The position numbers were made by a program, and so were the translations under genes. A DNA stretch of 39,557 nucleotides from an uncultured Bacteroidales bacterium (GTDB taxonomy: Bacteria > Bacteroidota > Bacteroidia > Bacteroidales > Muribaculaceae), in NCBI GenBank assembly GCA_902774055.1, contig CACYGX010000023.1, positions 1 through 39,557 of the forward strand. Reading direction: 5' to 3'. This document shows, in pieces, positions 23,317 through 29,507 of this stretch; the first letter of the stretch is position 1, and every line of letters starts with the position of its first letter. A model generated the notes under the pieces. That model did no database searches. It was not told where the DNA came from and worked only from the letters and a program-made list of their open reading frames with translations.

Positions 23317-24435
23317 ATGAACAATCCATTTAAGAACAACAAGAGCGAGAATCAACAGACCGCTGACCCCAAGAAAGCGCAGATCTACAATCTGATTATC
23401 GTCGATGAGAGCGGCTCAATGTCAGGGCTGGAAAGAGTGACCATCGGTGGCATTAACGAGACCATCGCCACCATCAAGAAGGCACAGAAAGACTTTGCCG
23501 ACACCCAGCAGCACTACCTCACCCTGGTATGCTTCGATGAACGTGGAGATGAAGTGCCTCCCATCCGCACACACATCGATGCCGAGCCGATATCATCTGT
23601 CGGCACCTTTGAGAACTACTGCCCCAATGGCTGCACGCCGCTATATGACGCGATGGGCGAGTCGCTGACCACCCTGCATGAGCGCATCAAGGACGATGAG
23701 AATGCCAGTGCCGTGGTGACCGTTATCACCGATGGCCTTGAGAACGCCTCCCGCAAGTGGACGGGCAAAGCCCTGCGCAGTCTCATCGAGCAGCTCAAGG
23801 AGGAGGGCTGGTCATTCTCCTACATGGGCTCGTGCCACGATGTGATGGAAGTAACAATGAAACTTTCTATCGACCATATCATGGAGTTTGACCACGACGT
23901 GGTGGGCGCGTCCAACACCTGGCACCGCGACAGTTCGTCCAAGCGCGCTTATTTTGAGCGCATGCACCACGACTTTAATCCCTGTAGCAGCCGCGAGGAG
24001 AAAATGGCCGTCCGCCAAGCCAATGCCCGCGCTTACTATGCCAATCGCATCACCCCCGAATGGATCGACCACCTGGAGGCGAACGAGGTCTTTGTCTTCG
24101 GCAGCAACGAGAGAGGCACCCACGCCGGTGGGGCAGCGGCCTATGCTGTGAAAAACTTCGGTGCCGTTGTTGGCCAGGGCGAGGGTATGCAGGGTCAGAG
24201 CTACGCCATCCCCACTACGGGTCATTTCGGCCTGTTAGCCCAGGCTGTTCAACGCTTTATCGACTATGCTGCCTATCACACCGACAAGCGCTTCCTGGTC
24301 ACGCAGGTGGGCTGTGGCAATGCGGGACGTGATGTCCGCGATGTAGCTCCGCTGTTCACTCCTGCTGTAAAAATTGAAAACATCAGCCTGCCCGAAGCTT
24401 TCTGGGAGGTCTTGGGCCTCAAGATGTTCCGCTAG
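23317..24435 (+). CDS. vWA-domain protein fused to a macro-like (ADP-ribose-type) domain
   Basis: This is a cytoplasmic 372-aa two-domain protein with no signal peptide or membrane segment. Residues about 20-220 form a von Willebrand A domain with a complete metal site (MIDAS): DESGS (Asp30, Ser32, Ser34), Thr107 in NGCTPLYDA and Asp139 in VITDG. Residues about 255-372 form a second domain beginning ANEVFVFGSNERGTHAGGAA, then FGAVVGQGEGMQGQSYAIPT and LVTQVGCGNAGRD. This Gly-rich pattern is the one seen in macro-domain-like proteins near NAD/ADP-ribose genes, so a nucleotide or ADP-ribose ligand is inferred. Operators related to those of the adjacent Nudix regulator precede it, which suggests a shared regulon. 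The biochemical job is unknown; candidate roles are ADP-ribose sensing or scaffold assembly with another protein through the MIDAS. Confidence 0.78.
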   Translation: MNNPFKNNKSENQQTADPKKAQIYNLIIVDESGSMSGLERVTIGGINETIATIKKAQKDFADTQQHYLTLVCFDERGDEVPPIRTHIDAEPISSVGTFENYCPNGCTPLYDAMGESLTTLHERIKDDENASAVVTVITDGLENASRKWTGKALRSLIEQLKEEGWSFSYMGSCHDVMEVTMKLSIDHIMEFDHDVVGASNTWHRDSSSKRAYFERMHHDFNPCSSREEKMAVRQANARAYYANRITPEWIDHLEANEVFVFGSNERGTHAGGAAAYAVKNFGAVVGQGEGMQGQSYAIPTTGHFGLLAQAVQRFIDYAAYHTDKRFLVTQVGCGNAGRDVRDVAPLFTPAVKIENISLPEAFWEVLGLKMFR

Positions 24436-24537
24436 TGAGCCAGGAAGGACGCCCTCAAGGTTACCAATAGTATTGAATAACTGTTTTTACCCTACGAGAT
24501 AGAAACACACACACACCGACTTATTTACCCCGATTGG

Positions 24538-24568
24538 AGGGCTTGCCACAACGACTATGGCGAGCCCT
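24538..24568 (+). terminator. Terminator after the vWA-macro-like gene
   Basis: AGGGCTTGCCA and TGGCGAGCCCT form an 11-bp stem with one G-T pair and a 9-nt loop, followed by TCGTTTTTTT. Confidence 0.88.
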
Positions 24569-24650
24569 TCGTTTTTTTGTTTCGTCTGGTATCTGGTTGC
24601 GTTATCTGTTTTTTTGCAACGATTATCATCGTTTTCTTGAAGATTTATTT

Positions 24651-24658
24651 TATCTTTG
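24651..24658 (+). promoter_or_regulatory. -7 box TATCTTTG of the GH31 gene
   Basis: TATCTTTG fits TAnnTTTG and gives a leader of about 36 nt before the ATG at 24698. The -33 region is weak. Confidence 0.6.
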
Positions 24659-24697
24659 CAACCACTGTACAAAGATAGTAAACGATTAAAAAGAGAT

Positions 24698-27073
24698 ATG
24701 ACTATGAAACTTTACAGGATGATGACAGCCGTTGCGGTCGCTATGCTGGCGTTGGTGGCCACGGCACAACAGGCGACTTTGACAATCAGCGACGAGGAAC
24801 GCCAACAGACCATCACGGTGACCGCCGTGGGTGATGACATTGTGCGTGTGGACGTGGTGCCCAATGGGTACGCCGGACAACGCTTGCCATCGCTGGCGCT
24901 GGATAAAAAGGTAAAGACCGAAGCCAAGGTCGAGAATCTGGGCGATGACATTAACGTGTTGCGCACCGCCAACGGCATGAAGGTGGTGTATGCCAACGGC
25001 AGCATCATGGTGGGCTGTGGAAATAATTTCTACATCACCGACTTGTGTGATCGCAGTTCCAACACGTTGCGGTTGCTCCATCAGGGTCAGGAATCGTTCT
25101 ATGGCGCTGGCGAACGCGGTTACTCGTTCAACCTGGCTGGCGACACGCTCATCAACTACAACGCCCAGAACTATGGCTACCAGATGGGCGAGAAACGCAC
25201 GAAGCAGATGGGCATCACCATGCCGATGGTGATTTCGTCCAAGGGCTATGGCGTGTTGTTTGACGACTTCTGCAAGTCCTCACTCTATTTGGGCGAGCAG
25301 GGCATCGAATATACCTCCACCTCGCCGCAGCCGCTGTCCTATTACGTCATCGACGGTAACGGTAAGGTCGAGAACGTTGTCAAGAACTTCACCTGGCTTG
25401 TGGGACGGCAGGAATTGCCGCCGTTGTGGACGCTGGGTTATATCACGTCCAAGTATGGCTACCGCGACCAGCGCGAGAGCGAGGGCGTGGTCGATACCCT
25501 CAAGCGCGAGGGCTACCCGTTGGACGGCATCGTGTTCGACCTGTACTGGTATGGCAAGGAAGAGGATATGGGGCGCCTGGAATGGGACAAGCAGCAATGG
25601 CCCGACCACCGCAAGATGCTGCGTGACTTCAAGTCGAAGGGCGTCAATGTGGTGACCATTTCGCAGCCCTACGTGCTGACCAACGGCCGCGCCATCGACA
25701 ATTACCGCCTGCTGGATCCTCAAGGCATCTTCTGCAAGACCGACGGCACCGACACAACGCACACGGTGACCATCTGGGTGGGCCAGGGTGGCATGTTCGA
25801 CGTCTCCAACCCCGCCACACGCCAGTGGCTGCGCAACCGTTACAAATCGCTCACCGAGGAGGGCGTGACCGGCTGGTGGGGCGATCTGGGCGAACCCGAG
25901 AAGCACCCGCTCGAGATCCGTCACTACAACGGCTTGACCGCCGAGCAGTATCACAACTACTACGGCAACGAGTGGAGCAGCATCATCTATGATATGTTCA
26001 AGGAGGATTATCCCGACCGCCGCCCAATGATCATGATGCGCGCCGGCACTGCTGGCCTGCAGCGTTATTCGGTCTTCCCCTGGTCAACCGACGTGTCGCG
26101 CTCGTGGGGTGGTTACCAGCCGCAGGTGACCATCATGCTCAACTCGGGCTTGAGCGGTATGGGCTATATGTCTCATGACGTTGGCGGATTTGCCGTCGAT
26201 CCCAATAACAAACGCGACGGCGAACTCTACATCCGTTGGCTGCAGTTGGGCTTGTTCTCGCCGGTATTGCGTACCCACTCGACCTATCAGGCTGAACCTT
26301 ATAATTACAAGGAGTTTGGTGACCTTACCTTGCGCATCATTAAGAGCCGTTACACTTGGCTCCCCTATAACTACACGCTGGCCTACGAGAACGCCCGCTA
26401 TGGTCTGCCACTGGTGCGTCCGCTGGGCTTCTATGAGGATGACAACGGCATCGCCCGCTATGACGGTATCACCGACCAGTATCTGTGGGGCCGCGACGTG
26501 ATGGTTGCTCCCGTGATGCAGCAGGGGGCTGTCAGCCGCAGCATCACTTTCCCCGAGGGCACTTGGGTGGACATCAACAACCCTGCCCGCCGCTACGAGG
26601 GCCACACGACGGTTAACTATGCTGCTCCCATCGAGGTGTTGCCGCTGTTTGCCCGTGCTGGTGCTTTTATCCCGCAGGCAAACTACGACATGGAGAATGT
26701 GGGCGACTATAACCCCGACCGCCTCGACATCGTCTATTATTGCAGTGACGCGCCATCGACGTTCACCCTGTTTGATGATGACCTCAACTCCACAGGCACC
26801 CTGGCCAGGGACAAGCACCGCGAGATTCAATTCACCGCCACCCCTCAGGGTAAGACGTGCTTCATCACCATCCAGGGCAAGGGCAACATCGTTGGCGATA
26901 CCCCCAACAAGGACTACCGCCTTATCATCCCTGCCACCAAGTCAATGAAGGTTAAAATCAACGGCAAGAAGGCTCAGGGTGTGACCTACGACAAGCGCAC
27001 TGCCACACTCACCATTCCCATTGCCATCGCCGACATCAGCAATACGACCATCATCGAACTCGCTGCAAAGTAA
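24698..27073 (+). CDS. GH31-family alpha-glycosidase, secreted
   Basis: This is a glycoside hydrolase family 31 enzyme (alpha-glucosidase or alpha-xylosidase type) of 791 aa. A signal peptide (MMTAVAVAMLALVATAQ) is followed by the N-terminal beta-sandwich with YGAGERGYSFNL. The TIM barrel begins at ELPPLWTLGYITSKYGYRD. The nucleophile motif is WWGDLGEPE (Asp396), the acid/base candidate lies in PWSTDVSRSW (Asp465), and YMSHDVGGF is a conserved substrate loop. Distal beta domains follow, the last with the DUF5110-like LDIVYYCSDAPSTFTLFDDD. Start codons at 24698 and 24704 are both possible; a TTG-start reading at 24656 would include the promoter. No transporter or regulator is beside it, so the substrate is open. 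Confidence 0.92.
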   Translation: MTMKLYRMMTAVAVAMLALVATAQQATLTISDEERQQTITVTAVGDDIVRVDVVPNGYAGQRLPSLALDKKVKTEAKVENLGDDINVLRTANGMKVVYANGSIMVGCGNNFYITDLCDRSSNTLRLLHQGQESFYGAGERGYSFNLAGDTLINYNAQNYGYQMGEKRTKQMGITMPMVISSKGYGVLFDDFCKSSLYLGEQGIEYTSTSPQPLSYYVIDGNGKVENVVKNFTWLVGRQELPPLWTLGYITSKYGYRDQRESEGVVDTLKREGYPLDGIVFDLYWYGKEEDMGRLEWDKQQWPDHRKMLRDFKSKGVNVVTISQPYVLTNGRAIDNYRLLDPQGIFCKTDGTDTTHTVTIWVGQGGMFDVSNPATRQWLRNRYKSLTEEGVTGWWGDLGEPEKHPLEIRHYNGLTAEQYHNYYGNEWSSIIYDMFKEDYPDRRPMIMMRAGTAGLQRYSVFPWSTDVSRSWGGYQPQVTIMLNSGLSGMGYMSHDVGGFAVDPNNKRDGELYIRWLQLGLFSPVLRTHSTYQAEPYNYKEFGDLTLRIIKSRYTWLPYNYTLAYENARYGLPLVRPLGFYEDDNGIARYDGITDQYLWGRDVMVAPVMQQGAVSRSITFPEGTWVDINNPARRYEGHTTVNYAAPIEVLPLFARAGAFIPQANYDMENVGDYNPDRLDIVYYCSDAPSTFTLFDDDLNSTGTLARDKHREIQFTATPQGKTCFITIQGKGNIVGDTPNKDYRLIIPATKSMKVKINGKKAQGVTYDKRTATLTIPIAIADISNTTIIELAAK

Positions 27074-27074
27074 T

Positions 27075-27162
27075 AAACGGCGAATTTAACGAATTTTACG
27101 AAAGCATCCGCACCCTGTTTCATCGGGGTGCGGATGTTTTCAATTCGTCTAATTCGCCGTTT
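27075..27162. terminator. Three-tier nested inverted repeat / bidirectional terminator between GH31 and ybjQ
   Basis: The inner stem CATCCGCACCC/GGGTGCGGATG (27105-27115/27126-27136) is perfect, the middle stem ACGAATT/AATTCGT (27089-27095/27142-27148) is perfect, and the outer stem AAACGGCGAATT/AATTCGCCGTTT (27075-27086/27151-27162) is perfect. TTTT follows the inner stem on plus. It separates two convergent genes; the repeat AATTCGCCGTTTA reappears at 34507-34519. Confidence 0.8.
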
Positions 27163-27168
27163 AAGAAA

Positions 27169-27486
27169 TTAGATGACCACGGCGGTGCCGCTAGTGGCGA
27201 CCATGAGCATGGAGTTGCTCTCGCCGATGGTCTCGTAGTCGATGTCGATGCCCACGATGGCGTTAGCGCCCATTTCGTGTGCACGCTGCATCATTTCCTG
27301 CATTGACGTGTCTTTGGCCTGGCGCAGCACTTTCTCGTAGCTGGCCGAGCGGCCACCCACGATGTCGCGGATGCCGGCAAAGATGTCCTTCATGAAGTTG
27401 GCGCCGATTATCGTCTCGCCAGTCACTACGCCCTTGTACTCCCGGATAGGGCAACCCTCGATTTGCGGAGTTGTTGATAGTATCAT
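27169..27486 (-). CDS. YbjQ/UPF0145-family protein
   Basis: This is a small cytosolic protein (105 aa from the ATG at 27486) of the YbjQ/UPF0145 family, sometimes called a heavy-metal-binding domain though its function is unproven; members assemble as pentamers. The full family pattern is visible: [34 protein letters not shown] opening, the [11 protein letters not shown] segment, and [23 protein letters not shown] near the end. The length is typical. A TTG-start reading from 27498 adds four residues without support. It is a single gene, convergent with GH31. Upstream, CATCTTTG (27565-27572 on minus) is a weak -7 candidate. Confidence 0.9.
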   Translation of the reverse strand: MILSTTPQIEGCPIREYKGVVTGETIIGANFMKDIFAGIRDIVGGRSASYEKVLRQAKDTSMQEMMQRAHEMGANAIVGIDIDYETIGESNSMLMVATSGTAVVI

Positions 27487-27572
27487 ATTCTTTATCAATT
27501 AAATGAGTTTAACACTTTATGTCATCATCTCCAGCAAATAATATGCCAACCGACAAAAACCGTGCAAAGATG

Positions 27573-27580
27573 TAATTTTG
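27573..27580 (+). promoter_or_regulatory. -7 box TAATTTTG for the first small membrane protein
   Basis: TAnnTTTG match, 53 bp before the ATG at 27634. It lies next to the weak divergent candidate for ybjQ. Confidence 0.5.
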
Positions 27581-27633
27581 TACTCTTGTTCACGTTAAAT
27601 AATTAAGCAATAACCTTATAAAAAAACAATAAT

Positions 27634-28155
27634 ATGGATAATGCGAGATTGAATATGGATGAATTGGAGCACTACAGCAAGGAAGAGTTGCTGCAGCGCA
27701 TGAAGGCCCGGTATGCCCATCATGCCAAGACATGCAAGGTTCATGTTGTGGTGTGGATGGCTTTTTTGTTCTTGTTGGTGGTTTTGTTTTTCACAGGACA
27801 TTTGACGGATTGGGAGCTGATGTTCGTGCCGTTGATGGTCGCAGGCTCGAATTTCTCTGACATGTTGTGGTATGGCAAGATGAGCCGGTGTGATGATGCC
27901 AAGACGCTGGTGGGCCTGTATGACAAAGGCTACAAATGGGGGAAAGTGGCTGCACTTCTTGCTCTCGTTTTTGTCGCTTTTTTCCTATATGAACTCGTTG
28001 TAAACACACTGATCGAGAATATGGGAATGGTCATGTTTGTGACACTGATCGTGTTGTTGTCAGCTTTCGCGTTTTTTGTGGTCAACTTTGTCTTTTTCAA
28101 GCACAGCATCATCAAGAATAAAGCCATTGAGCGCTTGCGAGAGCTCTCAAACTAA
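27634..28155 (+). CDS. Four-helix membrane protein, paralogue 1 of a tandem trio
   Basis: This is a 173-aa inner-membrane protein of unknown function. A charged N-terminal helix (MDELEHYSKEELLQRMKARY) precedes about four hydrophobic segments (residues about 37-54, 60-78, 103-123, 131-155). A cytosolic loop between the second and third carries MSRCDDAKTLVGLYDK (83-98), which recurs as MSKCEDAHQLVDMYAK in the third gene of the trio. The C-terminus KAIERLRELSN also matches that gene's end (KELDRLRDMISKE). It is likely a lineage-specific family. An alternative in-frame ATG at 27655 exists. Confidence 0.65.
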   Translation: MDNARLNMDELEHYSKEELLQRMKARYAHHAKTCKVHVVVWMAFLFLLVVLFFTGHLTDWELMFVPLMVAGSNFSDMLWYGKMSRCDDAKTLVGLYDKGYKWGKVAALLALVFVAFFLYELVVNTLIENMGMVMFVTLIVLLSAFAFFVVNFVFFKHSIIKNKAIERLRELSN

Positions 28156-28243
28156 AAAAATGGCGAGAAAAATTTTATCTGTCGTGTAGTTTTTCGGAAT
28201 CATTCTGCGTCTAAAAAGTAAAAAACGATAAAAACGATAGATT

Positions 28244-28777
28244 ATGGAACAGACAAAGCAGAACAGGGACCGGAGTCTAGAAGAGTTGCGTCACGACATT
28301 AATACCAAGGCCAAGACGATGTATGAAGATGGCTCGGATGCAACAAGCGTAATTATTTTTATGATCATACTGTATGTGGTGTTTGAGGGCTTGAACTTAT
28401 ACTTCGGTTGGTATTCTCACCACTTGTTGATTGGCTGCATGTTTGCACTTTTCGCGTTTTGGACAATTTCTTCTATACTGGTTATCGGTCATCAATTCAA
28501 AAAGATGACCAAAGCCGTTGATGTTCGACAGCATCAGCGTGAAGCCAAGCGATTTGTTTGGTGCTATCAGCTGGAGAAAGTACTGAGTTTTCCGATCGCA
28601 TTTTTTGTGGTTTCAATGATTATGGGGGGAGGATCCAGATGGTTTGACATCCTCATGGCTTCTCTACTAATCAGCGCATTTTATCTCGTGTGGTTATTAT
28701 TTAAGCATGATTCTTATATCAACACTGACTTTTATAACGATGTTCAGGAGCTGAACGAATACAAGATTGAGGATTGA
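28244..28777 (+). CDS. Four-helix membrane protein, paralogue 2 of a tandem trio
   Basis: This is a 177-aa membrane protein of unknown function with the same size and layout as its neighbours: a charged N-terminal helix (RSLEELRHDINTKAKTMYED), about four hydrophobic segments in two pairs (VIIFMIILYVVFEGLNLYF, LLIGCMFALFAFWTISSILV, FPIAFFVVSMIMG, ILMASLLISAFYLVWLLF) and a mid-loop of basic and acidic residues. It starts MEQxK like paralogue 3 but its loop motif has diverged (KAVDVRQHQREAKRFVW). The gap to the previous gene is 88 bp. It is AT-richer than the flanking glycosidase genes. No catalytic motif is seen. Confidence 0.6.
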   Translation: MEQTKQNRDRSLEELRHDINTKAKTMYEDGSDATSVIIFMIILYVVFEGLNLYFGWYSHHLLIGCMFALFAFWTISSILVIGHQFKKMTKAVDVRQHQREAKRFVWCYQLEKVLSFPIAFFVVSMIMGGGSRWFDILMASLLISAFYLVWLLFKHDSYINTDFYNDVQELNEYKIED

Positions 28778-28807
28778 AAAAAAATGAGATAAGTGCAACC
28801 TTTTGAT

Positions 28808-28849
28808 GTGTGAATTCATCTAACTAACAAAAACTAACTAAAACTCAAC
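28808..28849 (+). repeat. Leader repeat copy 1 (upstream of paralogue 3)
   Basis: The stretch around 28823-28849 holds ACAAAAACTAACTAAAACTCAA, and TGCAACCTTTTG with CATCTAAC lies just upstream. It resembles the leader of the next operon gene at about 29437-29500. Confidence 0.55.
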
Positions 28850-28853
28850 GATT

Positions 28854-29375
28854 ATGGAACAAGAGAATAAAGATTGGGTCGAGATATTCAGCAAGGATGA
28901 ACTGGTTGAGGACATTCAGCACGAATTTGCCACCGATGCAAAGAATAATATCGGCTGTGGAGGTTTTCTCCTGCTCCTTTTAGTGTACAATCTTGTCAAT
29001 GGCTTTATTACAGGCGATTGGTTGTCTCAACTATGGTCTATTCCGGTTCTTTTCCTTCCACTCTTTGTTTTTGAAATTTGGTGGAAAAAGAGAATGAGCA
29101 AATGTGAAGATGCTCATCAGCTGGTGGACATGTACGCAAAGTATAATAAGACTAATAAAATCTTGGGCTACATAGCAGAGCTTGCGTTGGTTTTGTACAT
29201 TAGTTATGACATCTACTCTGGTTTCGGAGAATTCGGCATGACAAGAACCATAGTGTTTGCCGCTATTGGTATTATCATTATTGGTGTTCTCGTTTGGTCC
29301 CTGTTTCGCAAGAGAGACAAGCAACCCGTTGAAAAAGAACTTGATCGCCTGCGCGACATGATTTCAAAAGAATGA
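28854..29375 (+). CDS. Four-helix membrane protein, paralogue 3 of a tandem trio
   Basis: This is a 173-aa membrane protein that resembles paralogue 1. Its N-terminal helix (DWVEIFSKDELVEDIQHEF) leads into hydrophobic segments at about 36-54, 58-76, 103-122 and 131-151. The loop holds MSKCEDAHQLVDMYAK (81-96), aligned with paralogue 1 without gaps, and the end is ELDRLRDMISKE. The leader before it, CAAAAACTAACTAAA then CTCAA, recurs before the next gene (29508). The function is unknown; no enzyme, channel or toxin signature is seen. Confidence 0.65.
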   Translation: MEQENKDWVEIFSKDELVEDIQHEFATDAKNNIGCGGFLLLLLVYNLVNGFITGDWLSQLWSIPVLFLPLFVFEIWWKKRMSKCEDAHQLVDMYAKYNKTNKILGYIAELALVLYISYDIYSGFGEFGMTRTIVFAAIGIIIIGVLVWSLFRKRDKQPVEKELDRLRDMISKE

Positions 29376-29436
29376 TTCCCGAAGAATTAAGAAATGGCGT
29401 CAAGCCATCAGGAACAACTTAAAAAACTGTTATTTA

Positions 29437-29500
29437 GTTGCAACTTTTTGTATGGCATCTACGTCTATTCTATAGGAACAAAAACTAACTAAACTCAAAT
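29437..29500 (+). repeat. Leader repeat copy 2 (upstream of the outer-membrane barrel gene)
   Basis: TTGCAACTTTTTG, CATCTACG and AACAAAAACTAACTAAACTC match the order of elements in the previous leader (28795-28850). This suggests a duplicated promoter/leader. Confidence 0.55.
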
Positions 29501-29507
29501 AAATAAT

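Noticed and set aside
24505-24517. ACACACAC microsatellite after the vWA gene as a phase-variation tract
   Set aside because: It is short, between genes and past the stop codon, so a switching role is not supported.
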